From assembly GCA_900660155.1 (NCBI GenBank), contig CABFPE010000355.1, positions 531,401-595,400 on the forward strand: a stretch of 64,000 nt of DNA. The letters are read 5' to 3'. The notes under the pieces are model-generated. The model had not been told where the DNA came from, searched no databases, and saw nothing but the letters and a program-made list of their open reading frames with translations. The DNA comes from Hofstenia miamia (taxonomy: Eukaryota > Xenacoelomorpha > Acoela > Hofsteniidae). The stretch's first letter is position 1, and each line of letters opens with the position of its first letter. The position numbers were made by a program, and so were the translations under genes. Of the stretch, positions 46,640-57,070 are shown piece after piece.

Positions 46640-48262
46640 TATTTTTGTTTTAGTACGCCCAGGCTACGGAAAAATTTAATTCTGTCCTCAAATCAAAATT
46701 ATTACTCTTTACTTTTATTTTCCTTATTTTGACTTACAAATCTAATGAGTATGATTTTCTGTTACCGGTACAGTCTTATTTCAATACATATTCATCAACT
46801 ATGTGTTATTCAAGAACATTTTTAACTATGTCATCCAAGCGCATATGTACTATTAAACTCCATTTTAAAAAGTCGTTCTTTACATCTTATAATTTTCCTG
46901 TTATTAGCGGTAAATGGCATTGAAACTAATCCCGGTGAGATCTTAAATTTTTAATCAAACATCAAAAAATTGAATACCGGCTCAGATATAGTGAATTATG
47001 TACATTTAAATTTTCAGAATCTAAGCATTAAAAATTTCGAATATAGGGAATTCATTTCAAACTCTACAAATGATTTAATTCCCGCAGTTTCCGAAACTTG
47101 GTTAAAAAACGAAGATCTAGATAGCTTATGGACTGTTAATGAAACTTATGCACTATTTAGAAGGGATAGAATTTTGAACAAAGCGTTAGGAAAATCCAAA
47201 GGTGGAGGCGTATTATTTTTAATTCAAAGATACGCAATGATATTAATAGTAATAACTAATCAAATTTTGATAGTTTATGGGTTAAAATTAATAATCCAAT
47301 CAAAAATTCACGTTTTAAAAAGCACTTATTAATTGTATCCCACTGTCCGCATAAGAAGCTCTCTAATTCTTTTATTCAACAACTAGAAGGCGAATTATCA
47401 CTTGCTTGTTCTGAAAATAAAGACTTAGTACTTTTCGGGTTTGGAACCTAAATTATTTTAATGCTAATGACCAATGTAAAATTGATCTGTTTCTGAAAAC
47501 ATTTAATTTAGTATTGACCAATAAAACATTACCCACTAGAATGACATCATCGAGCAAAACACTAATTGACTACATTATAATAGCTGAGAACAAAAATCTA
47601 TATTATGAGTATACTACTTCTGAATGCCCATTCTCTGACCACTGTTTTACATCCATCAAATTTCAAAGGTCTCATTCAGCTGCAAAAATAACATGAAATG
47701 GATTAAAACTCGTGAAAAATGTATTGAAAATATTAATAATTTTAAATTATCCCTCTCATCAGAAAATTGGTTTCCTGTACATTCTGCGCCAAATTTAAAT
47801 GAAATGTTGGAAAACATATTAAAAATTTTTGAATTTTATCTTAACAGATTTTGCCCTGAAAAGAAAATAATGGCTAAATCCAGTACAAACTCCAAAGCAA
47901 ACAATATGTTTTCGAATAAACCTTGGATAACTGACACTTGCAAAGCATTGATTCGCGGAAAGAAAACGTATAAACATTTTATGATTTCCCGAACCAGCAA
48001 GAATTTTGCCGCATATTAAAAGGCTAGAAATGCATCGAATATTGAATCTCGTAAGGCATTCAACGAATTCATTAAGAATGAAGAAGAAAAATCTATATTC
48101 AGAAATTGTTTTAACAATAAATAGAAATACTGATAACAAATTCTGAAAGCGTCAAGAAAGTAATACAGGAATGAATATGCGCGCCTTCCAAGTGAACGTT
48201 CAAAATGGAAGCTAATACAAGAAATCACAAATTATAAGCAATCAAACTCAATTGATGTGATA
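46640..48262 (+). mobile_element. LINE 5' part: 2A-like motif, endonuclease, pre-RT linker
   Basis: A hydrophobic run (LHLIIFLLLAV) leads into NGIETNPGE at 46913-46939, close to the 2A consensus GDIExNPGP known from CR1/L2-type LINEs. The same frame continues, past one TAA at 46952-46954, into the endonuclease: VHLNFQNLSIKNFEY, VSETWLKNEDLDSLW, FRRDRILNK…GGGVLFLI. Frame changes occur near 47.3 and 47.45 kb, where the GDFN block is damaged. Then LIDYII…SDHCFTSIKF (47514-47696) and a linker (47693-48120) follow. It stops at the isolated N at 48263, so RT is absent; the RT fragment at 9.5 kb is probably the same family. Confidence 0.82.
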
Positions 48263-49074
48263 NTAAAACCATTTTATAAGGCAATGGGATACAACAAGCA
48301 AAAATAACTCTATGTGCATAATAATGTGAAACAGCCTGTACATATTGATGAAAACACTAGTACGTTATGCATTTAAATTAAATTATACAAGCTATTTTAT
48401 ATCACATATAAAAACAATATGTAGTAGCAAATTCCAATAAAAAAATTATCATATTGCCCAAAAAAGCCAAAAATCTGGATTCTTTCACATATTGCAATGT
48501 CATGTAACAACAAAATTATGGAGGCACTTCAAGATAACTGCACTTTGTTACAAAATATATACAAACGAAAACTGCATCAAAAATTTCAGACTTTTGAAAG
48601 ATAAACTAATAATATTTCAGGATATTACTAAAATCTTTCAAAATGCTTACATTAATTATTAGTTAGCAATGTGCTTAACATACCTGACAATTTTCAGCCA
48701 AAAAACCAGTAGTTATGAAACAGTGACAGTTTGTATTAAAATAACGCATTTTCAAAAAATTGTAAGTGAAATTTATCTGTTGCATTTTGAATGCAAAAGC
48801 TAAAATGATGCAATACTTGCAGTGTTTTGAAAAATATCTTTAAACATCAGCTGCCACCTATATATTTATATATGAATAAGTTCAGTTAGTGGTTAAAAGC
48901 CTTCAGGAACATAATAATTTGAGACTGGTCCACTCATTCTACCGCAACATATGAAACACCTACTCACAATACACTTCAAAGGTACCATTCTACAAAGTAA
49001 ATTATTAGCACAAAATACAGGAAATTTGAAAAACTGATTGCAGATTTAAATTTTCCAGAAAATTTTCTTGGGGA

Positions 49075-49473
49075 ATGCATACTACAAATCTAATAAATCA
49101 AATGATAACGATCGAATTCATTATAGAAAAAGTAAGATTCATTTATAAGATCGACAAACTTAAGTCAAGGCTTGCCCCAAGATCTGCAACTAATATGTCC
49201 GATAAATCTAATGTAATTTATGAAATTCAATGCACCTGTGGTGAAGATTATATCGGATATTGCGGTTTGCAACAAAGTAGAAGGACAAAACATCATGAAA
49301 TCAATACAACAATTTCAAAATATCTTAAAGATTGCGGACTAAGTTATAATGTAAACATTTTAAAGAATACCGAAGCAAAACATTTAAAAATCATTGAAAT
49401 TATTCTAATTAGCTCCTTTCATCCAAGTCTAAATACAAAAGAAGATTACATACAAAAACTGTTCTACCAATAA
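49075..49473 (+). mobile_element. Penelope-like element fragment, GIY-YIG endonuclease domain (copy 1)
   Basis: The 132-codon frame carries the C-terminal GIY-YIG nuclease of Penelope-like retroelements: VIYEIQCTCGEDYIGYCGLQ, with the paired-Cys linker next to YIG, the conserved Arg region RRTKHHEI, and a downstream Glu-containing helix ending FHPSLNTKED. This domain nicks target DNA during retrotransposition. The preceding DKLKSRLAPRSATNMSDKSN is the usual lead-in. The reverse transcriptase is not recognised upstream, so this is a partial, inactive copy. Confidence 0.8.
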
Positions 49474-49540
49474 TTAAGATTTAGTAAAATATAGTATTAT
49501 AAAATTAAGTAAATTTAGTGTTAATAATTTTGAAAAGAAA

Positions 49541-49565
49541 CTGATGATGACTTTGTAGGTCGAAA
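49541..49565 (+). ncRNA. Hammerhead-ribozyme-like core after the Penelope-like ORF (copy 1)
   Basis: CTGATGA (49541-49547), a short stem TGAC…GTC around TTTGTAG, then GAAA (49562-49565) make the two conserved strands of a hammerhead core in proper order. Penelope-like elements are known to carry hammerhead motifs. Stems I and III and the cleavage triplet are not convincing here, so activity is doubtful. Confidence 0.5.
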
Positions 49566-49727
49566 TATATCTTTTAAATGTTTTTATTAAAATTTTTAAA
49601 AAATCCCTAAGAATTCTCTTAAATTTATGCTGCAGCAGATGCGGGGTTAAAAGTTCGAAATTATTGTAGTAAGTGATTTGAATATATCTTCTACAGATTT
49701 TTTCCAAAAATTATCAATAATTTTGCA

Positions 49728-50239
49728 GTGTGGAATTGCATCACTTCTATTAACAATATCGTGTTTATGGTTCATGCAGTTCATGTCCAATTTGTGACAT
49801 TTGAACCACAGGCGCTTCAAATAGTATCACCAATAGCATCTCAACCGTTTTACACGTCTATTCCAATATCGATCACAGAAAGCCGTTCCCGGCTTGTTTC
49901 CATTGCACCACAAATTAAAATGTTTCTCGACACATGGTATATTCAATATAGTTTGCTACAGTTTATATGTTGTCATTGAAATGAAGCAGTTGAATGTATT
50001 TCAGTATTCTACAGAAGGACACGCTATGGCTATTTTCTGAGCAATGGTTGATTTGTAAATTTAATGTTTTTATTTAGTGGTACGTAGGTAACAATTTATA
50101 ACAAAAATATTTTTTCTGCAATTTGTTAATAGATACAGGGTGGTAGTTCTTTGAGTTATTTGTTGGTGTTTTTAAAATTTGCTACCAATCAATAAAATCA
50201 ACATAAACATTGATATATATTATTACTTAATTGTAGTTA
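49728..50239. other. Tail of the duplicated block and adjoining non-genic DNA
   Basis: An 83-codon frame at 49728-49979 runs across the duplication edge (49951) and has no recognised domain. Otherwise nothing is seen. Confidence 0.35.
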
Positions 50240-50257
50240 TGTCTCTTATACACATCT
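50240..50257. other. 18-base match to the Tn5 mosaic end (library adapter)
   Basis: TGTCTCTTATACACATCT equals 18 of the 19 bases of the Tn5 transposase mosaic end used in tagmentation libraries. An exact match of this length is very unlikely by chance in 64 kb. A trimmed-adapter remnant or chimeric join is the most likely cause; flanking bases do not continue into the rest of the adapter. Confidence 0.7.
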
Positions 50258-51010
50258 CTATAAAAGAAGAGTTAAAGCAAATTTATTGCCTAATTTATTA
50301 AGAGAAATTCAAAATAATGATTAGTTGTTCAGGAAAATTTCCTTTATTTTTTCTTAAAATGTTTAAAATTTAAATACAGATGCCATTTTTCTTAATTTTA
50401 AAGACACGAATTCATTAAGTTTTAAATCTTTATCAATTGTTACTCTTAAATAACACACTGATTTACATTGCTCAACTACATTTTTATTTATGTTATTTTT
50501 GATATTCTCAGAAATCTTTTGATGTTCGTTTGGTGCAAACATTAACCTTAAAACCAGAGGATTTTTGAAAAATTTTCATTATCCTAGAAAAAATGTTTAA
50601 ACTCTCAGCTCAAAAACTATTAATGCTATGATAAAAATGAAACCACAACATGATAGAGGAGTTTTCGCGACCTCTTTCTTTTGCACGGAACGTCTCAATG
50701 AGTTTGGGATATCATTGCACATATTAACAAACAGTTAAAGTTCTTTGTTTCCACGGGCTCAAAACCACAAACATTAGGTATGGAGTGAGTTTAAATCATT
50801 TTTAAGAATTCTAACTTTCACTAAAAATTATTTAACTTTTTAAAAACTTCAGTCACAGTAGTACGCTTTAAGAGGAATTTATTTTTAACATTGCAGTAAA
50901 CTATGTTCCCCAATAGACTTGCCCATGCCATGCCTTAAAATATTCAACACTGGTCAGAACCAACTATTGCACTCACTTATCTAATAGCCTTTACAAGTGT
51001 TTGAAGTTTG
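50258..51010. other. Non-genic stretch
   Basis: No gene, repeat or transposon end is recognised. Confidence 0.4.
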
Positions 51011-51011
51011 A

Positions 51012-51198
51012 TCAGCTTGTTGCAGCTCGAATCAGTGCTTAAACTAGTGATTTTATAGGCAACCAATGCATGACAATGTTTGAAACATTAATGATCATTT
51101 TAATCTTTAGGGAATACTTAAAGTTTAACTCAAATATTAACTGAATTTTTGCAAGAACTTGAAAGAATTCTATGGATTAAAGTTGTCCTTTAAATGGT
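51012..51198. repeat. Dispersed direct repeat, copy 1
   Basis: Aligns with 53074-53256 in the same orientation (shared CTCGAATCAG, CATGACAATGTTTGAAA, TAATCTTTA.GGAATA, TATTAACT.AAT). The copies are considerably diverged. Non-coding. Confidence 0.7.
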
Positions 51199-52760
51199 AA
51201 TAGGAAATTAACAAAGTGCTTTCTAATATTTAAATTGGGCCGATTATTTAGGCCCAAGCCCAACCCAACCCAATGCAACTTAGGTCCAAGCCTGGCCTAC
51301 TTTTCTTTTACGCCACAGATAGTATTTTTTGCCTCATTGAAACCCAAAAGCACTAGGCCTACACTATGAATTTGATTGGATAATTTGCCTAATGTGTTTA
51401 TTAATGTGCACATCCGCTTAAGTCTGCAACAATGCTAATTCAATTCTGTTGAAATTTAAATTGCATTGTTAACCTTAATACAATATACGTGTTAAACAGG
51501 GGCATAGGCCTGCGGTTCAACCCTTCCTGGAGCAGATGTGTGCCCCTCCTGTAAATGTTTGCATTTGCTACCAATACCAAATAATATCGAATGTGAATTT
51601 TCACAAATGTGAACAATGAAGACAATAATTTTCTATTGTTTCAAATTTGTGAATTTTAGATTACCCTTAAATCGTTTAGAATTTTTCCTTCTTAAAATTT
51701 TTAAACGCTTTCACCTCACAAAATAATAAAATCTCAAAAATCAAAGTGCACAATGTAATTAAGGTGCGCCTCTTCTTTTTATAAATTAAAGTGCTAATAT
51801 GTTAATATCTTGCTTAGCCGTCTTTGGAATCATACAAATATGTTGCCATGGATAGTATTGTAACGTTAAGTGATTGTTGGCATAACTAAATCTAACAAAG
51901 ATTTATCAACATTTTTAATCTCCAGATATTTTATTATTAACTGGTCATAGCAAAACCTTACTGCTAATTTTCACTATACTTGACATTTCTGAAGCGATTA
52001 TTGCAATTAGCGTTTTACATGTAAATGAAATTTGTGTTTATTTTAATTTTTATAGGTATTTTTTTACACGTTCTTCAAAAACCTTAAACTTTTCTGTTAT
52101 GTTTTATAACATTGTACTAGTGTAAAACCCAACTACAACAATAAGTTTCTAGTGGCATTATTAACAACAATAATTACTCTTATAGAATCATTGAATAATT
52201 CTGAATTTAATAGTATCATTCATTGTTTTTTGAAGTAATCATCTTTTACAAATTACATCAACTTGCATCAGCAGAGCAAGATGGAGTTTTCAGAAACGCA
52301 CTTTGCTTGTAGCAGACAAAATTTAGATGTTAGAAGCATTGCACCAGCCAACAATGCTGCTTAACCTTAAAGAGAATGCTTTTTGTCATTTGCAAAGTTT
52401 AAGTTTTCAAATACATTTTTTGCTGTACTTCAAACATCACTAAAACATTAGTTATAAGCACGGCCCGGCCCAGCTTGAGACCCACTCCAATTCCAACTCT
52501 GATTTAAATAAAATAAATATCAAATTGCAAGCTACAGTTAAAAGACAACCATATTTGTGTAATATGAAACTCTACTGCTATCACAAGCAATTCATTAAAA
52601 TGCGTAAAGATTTAGAACATTCAGAACCAATATTACAATAAACCAATTATTTTGTGCTTATTTTCCAATCCAACACGCTTCGTTATGCACAAACACTGAA
52701 CATGGGAAACAATTGAATTGCAATCTCCTATTACAAATGGGAAAGAACTTCATCTTTAGG
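51199..52760. other. Non-genic stretch
   Basis: 51235-51300 has degenerate GGCCCAAGCCCAACCC words. 51497 begins with a hAT-like CAGGGGCATAGGCC tip without a partner. The rest is not recognised. Confidence 0.35.
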
Positions 52761-52904
52761 TAGGGCGCAAGAAATAAAAATTTTGTTGCTAAACGAATTA
52801 ATATAAGAAACCACATTAGAGGAATTCAAATTATTTCAAATTTGTCCTATCACTTTGCTTGTAATAATTGACTTAACAACGAAAGTTGTATCGTTTGCGC
52901 CCTA
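52761..52904. mobile_element. Palindromic MITE, GGGCGCAA ends (copy 1)
   Basis: Ends GGGCGCAAGAAATAAAAATT and, reversed, GGGCGCAAACGATACAACTT, each next to TA, with inverted similarity running about 38 bases inward. A related copy is at about 60115-60263. 140-odd bases, non-coding. Confidence 0.75.
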
Positions 52905-53045
52905 AAACAATTTTCTCTAAACTCAGTATAAATTCTGTAAATGTAATAATAATTTTATGGATTTCCATTATGACCATAATTTCAAGTTTACCATCCATAA
53001 TGGAAATACATTTTTTCTGCTTGGTATCTACGATATGGTAAATAG

Positions 53046-53063
53046 TGGTATGGTACCATACCA
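53046..53063. repeat. Perfect 18-base palindrome
   Basis: TGGTATGGTACCATACCA is self-complementary. It lies just before the second copy of the dispersed repeat and may mark an element edge. Confidence 0.8.
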
Positions 53064-53073
53064 TAATCGGCAC

Positions 53074-53256
53074 ATCTGGTTGCAACTCGAATCAGCATTT
53101 TAATTAGTGATGTGATATGCAATCAACCCATGACAATGTTTGAAAAATTAAAGATCATTGTAATCTTTAAGGAATAGTTGAAGATTAATTCAAGTATTAA
53201 CTAAATGTTTGCAAGAATTTTAAAGAATTTTATAGATTAAAATTGTGCTTTAAATT
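53074..53256. repeat. Dispersed direct repeat, copy 2
   Basis: Partner of 51012-51198, about 2.06 kb downstream in the same orientation. Confidence 0.7.
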
Positions 53257-55176
53257 TAAAGTAATGACCATGAAACCCTAGTCTTCTTGTATGTAAATTT
53301 AAAGCAATAAGGATCACATTTAAGGAACCATATTAAAATTTCCATATTCCTATAAGCAGATTTAGAGTTATTTAATGTGTTACATAAAAAATGAAATGGA
53401 AATCGATATAAATTTTGAGTCGATTTTTAGCATCAATTCTTTCAACGTTTTGTTTTCTTAATGTAACTTATTGTTTGATAGCCTTCGCTTCTTATCTCGA
53501 ACGTGCTGATATGTGGTATCTTTTGCTTACGAATTTTCTCCATATTATGCAAGAAAAGCACCAAAAGTACAAAAATATACATAAATTCAACATTGAGGAC
53601 CAACATATTTAGCACATTAGAATTAAATTTGCCATAAGAATAAAAAGAAGAAATAGTAAGAACCATGACGAATAAACATATAGCATTACTGAATTACTTC
53701 CAAAGTTTGAGTAAATACCAAACAACAATGCAATGCAAAATGTTTAAGCTCAAGATTTAACAAAAAGCAACTACTAATGTAATATCCGCTTATATGGATA
53801 AATAAATGTAGACTTTCAAAATGTGCAATCTATCAAATGTGAAAGTAGATGCCACTTGGCATATTTTAAAAAAAATTTTATTTGATCAGTGCAGTAATTG
53901 TTAATGGATACTATTATTGTTATTACGTGCATAGTTGATGTTTGTCTTACTTTTATCAATTTCGATATTGAGTTTGAAGTCTTTTCTTAGGACTCCAGCT
54001 GTTTCTAACAATGTCGCATTCCTTATTGCCATCTCTTCTAAATTTAGTATACAAGTTCCAAGTACCTCCTAGGCTCATCTGTCTACATGCTTCTTCACCC
54101 ATTTTGCCTTAACTGCTTGTAATATTCAACTTCAGCATGTAACCATCTAGCTCTCCAAACTTAATGTTCAAGTAAGTATATGCTTTAAAGCGAATGAGAT
54201 CTACTTCGAAGCTTAACTGTTTCCTGATATGTAGATGGACCTCGCAAAGCCATTGAGGCGTGCCGTTGAGCAGTCTCCGTCTAAGAGCGAAAATGAAAGA
54301 GGAGACACTTCTCTATTTGGTTGTGCTTTCAGATTTTGGATACATTTATCTTCATTAGTTTTTGAGTTATATGAGTTTAAAAGAGTTTTTCAGAATTATG
54401 AAAATTTTCAAAAATTTCCAGGCTGTGTAGCGTAAAAATTTAATCAATTAAAAACTTTGTGAAATTGCATTGGTTAAGTCTATTGTACATCCCATCCACA
54501 TTTTCACTTAGGTTGAAAACTTTTTCAGCTGTTAGTAATATTCTAGTTCCTCTGTCTAGCTCCTTCAGTTAATAATATTATTAATCGATTCCCAAAATAA
54601 AAATTGGAAAATTTTCATAGTTTATGTGTTTTGTATAAAGGGTGTTAAGCTGGCATAGCCACTACACCAAGCTGGATATTATTTTATCCAATGTCCTAGA
54701 AGTACGTTAACTCAATCTTAATAGAAGACAAAGTCATCAAATAAATGTCAAACATTGTATTCTATATCATATTGCTTTCTCAATATCAAATCTAGTGTAT
54801 TGCTCCATGAAATATAAGCATTTTAAACCATTGCAAATTTCAGCAAGCAGGACTATAAAAATGAATTTGCAACACAATAAATACACTAGTGTGTGCAGGT
54901 GTGGACTATCGTTAAATTTTTATGGAATTTGTAGGAAAATTAATGTCTTTGATGAAGTAAGGCATTGCAGGACCTTAGTTATCTTAATTTCAGTAATATG
55001 CGGTTGCTTTTCTATAATGAAAATTTGTCTTAGATATATGATCGTTTTGATTAGAAATACCCCTAGTGAAATGCTTCTATATGTGATTACGACTTGTTTG
55101 AAAATTTTACAAAAACCATGTAATATATTATGCAGTTATAACTGAGTTATTGGAAATATTTGAAAGATATTCTGAG
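53257..55176. other. Intergenic stretch
   Basis: Frames at 54235-54435 (66 codons, starting MDLAKPLRRAVEQSPSKSEN) and 54795-55145 (116 codons) have no recognisable domain. No repeat edge is identified. Confidence 0.35.
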
Positions 55177-55776
55177 TTATTCTGTATTTATAGTACACAT
55201 TGTACCAACGATTTTATGAGATTTATTTGTACAGGCGTAGGTAAAAGGATTCTGATTTTCAAGATCGAAATTCAACTTTAGAGATTGATCAGGTTCACAA
55301 GAAGGAATATTCAAAGTTGTGATGCAATCGAAAAATCTAGGTACATCAGTAATCCATATATTCACTGGAAATCCGTAATCTACATGTGCCAAGGACTTCT
55401 TCATTTTCAATTCTTCTTTTAAACTGCAGGGCTGAGTTAGAGTTCCACCAAGCTTTCGACATAAGTCTTTAGCAAAGGAGAAGTTTGTACTTTTAACCCC
55501 GCCATCTAAATAAATGATGTCTTTTGTTATAAAAGTTTGACCTTTAGATATGATAATTTCTCTAGCACTCGGTTTCAGTAAAATGCATTTCTCATTAAGA
55601 TCATCAAAATTAAAAATTGTGCAAGGGAGCTTGCAGGTTTTGATACAATTTAAAATGGAATTTCCATAGATAATTTTCAGTGTGGTAGCGAAAACAGAAT
55701 TGTCTTGCAGAACAACTCTGTGTACTGTGCTTTGGGTATGTAACAGTTGAATCAGAAATAGAATCCCAAACACCAT
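55177..55776 (-). CDS. Secreted PAN / C-type-lectin-like protein, single exon
   Basis: 199 residues, no intron. Residues 1-16 form a hydrophobic signal peptide (MVFGILFLIQLLHTQS). A PAN/apple-like module follows, with Cys44, Cys48, Cys52 and Cys64 in CIKTCKLPCTIFNFDDLNEK. Residues 99-199 resemble a shortened C-type lectin domain: SFAKDLCRKLGGTLTQPC (the usual AxxxCxxxGG helix), IWITDV, then Cys151, Cys160 and the closing YACTNKSHK…C. It is probably an extracellular recognition or matrix protein; ligand unknown. The ATG starts the signal peptide. A TATATAA lies about 105 bases upstream (55881-55887). The loss of typical WND/EPN ligand-site motifs argues against calcium-dependent sugar binding. 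It could be a fragment of a larger gene. Confidence 0.68.
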   Translation of the reverse strand: MVFGILFLIQLLHTQSTVHRVVLQDNSVFATTLKIIYGNSILNCIKTCKLPCTIFNFDDLNEKCILLKPSAREIIISKGQTFITKDIIYLDGGVKSTNFSFAKDLCRKLGGTLTQPCSLKEELKMKKSLAHVDYGFPVNIWITDVPRFFDCITTLNIPSCEPDQSLKLNFDLENQNPFTYACTNKSHKIVGTMCTINTE

Positions 55777-55880
55777 GTTTAACTAAATTTGTTGCAATTA
55801 ATAATTCATTGAAGTCTTTGAAGAATTAACAACAACAGTTGAAAATTAATGAAAGAATTCTTGTATAAATATTCAATGCT

Positions 55881-55887
55881 TATATAA
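55881..55887 (-). promoter_or_regulatory. Possible TATA box of the secreted-protein gene
   Basis: On the minus strand TTATATAAGC lies about 105 bases before the ATG of the secreted-protein gene. In DNA this AT-rich such a word can arise by chance. Confidence 0.25.
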
Positions 55888-57070
55888 TAGTGTCTAAGTG
55901 ATACAAAATAACACAACGAGCTTTAGAATTTCCATTAGTTACAATACATATATTTGTTTGTTTTTGCATATTCCAAAATGTACCCCATGTACACTATGGG
56001 CTCTTTGATAAATAGCTCTCTTAAAAAGGCATGCAGTAAAACTAAAAAATTCTTAAACGAGGACTCTTAGTTTGATAATTAAGTGATGCCACATGACTAC
56101 TCTAAGCATTTCAAACGGTAAGTTTCAGCCGATAGGGAATAAACTGATTCAAATATTAAGATAAATAACTGAAACTCCTTTGTTATTAAGTAATGAACAA
56201 ATGTGCTTGCATTTCATATCCTTAGTTGCTAACTTAAATTTATCTTGTTGTAAGATTTATGTGTAAAAATATTTTAGTTAATTAAATAAATCTTTGTCAC
56301 AATTATTTTCCCAGAACCTGCACAAGACATTTGCTTCACCTTAATCGCAAACACAGTTGATTCAATCGCTGTATCATCATAAATGGAAAGACTTGTCCAT
56401 TTTGCAGATTTTTCTGTCCATTCCAATCAAATCAAATACAAAAATTTTGAATTGTCCAATTGGAATCAAATCGAATTCCAATCTAAGTCTTAGTTTGCTA
56501 ATCCGAATTTTCTTTGCAACATACATTAGATGTTTTTGATTTCACATAATATTTATTTTGAATACAATGCACAGATTTTCTGGATGTGATTATTAAAGCC
56601 TGGATTTCGCTTGTACAAACAGAAAATACATTATTTCAAAGAAAACGCAGAAAAATCAGAATTATTATTAGAGATCAAATGCATTGGCTTTATTTGTAGA
56701 AATTTTGGACAACAATGATGCTAAAATACGAGATCCTGTATTCGGTCAACACCACTCTCAATACCGGAAACCTCTCTGTTAATCTCCTTATTTGTTTTTT
56801 AAGTCAAGTTTCAGTTCTAAACTATGCTCACTTCTTAGAGCCTTGTGGGAACACTCCCATGGGTTTATGAGGAATTTTTTAAAGTAATCAAAGTGCATAG
56901 ATGCATTTCTTAGAACTGGAACATATTAGAAGGTGCCTCATCACTATAATTTCTATTTAAGCAGCACACCAAAGAAGAATCCAATGCTTTTTAGTTTTTT
57001 ATTCAAACTCGGGGAGGGGTGAAGACTGTTTAATTGCAAACGATGTATCATCTTGCTCCCATATTAGAGA
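55888..57070. other. Intergenic stretch
   Basis: 56380-56520 is another patch of TCCAATTGGAATC-type quasi-repeats, with a TTTCACATAATATTT neighbour resembling 6110-6130. No gene is recognised. Confidence 0.35.

Larger units (their letters stand above)
48264..49951. repeat. 1688-base segment duplicated at 62313-64000
   Basis: Offset is exactly 14049 with two substitutions noticed and no indel. The left edge here is the isolated N at 48263; the right edge of the second copy is the window end, so the true length is unknown. The block includes the outer part of a Tc3-like terminal repeat (GTGCATAATAATGTGAAACA at 48314) and a Penelope-like fragment. Confidence 0.95.
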
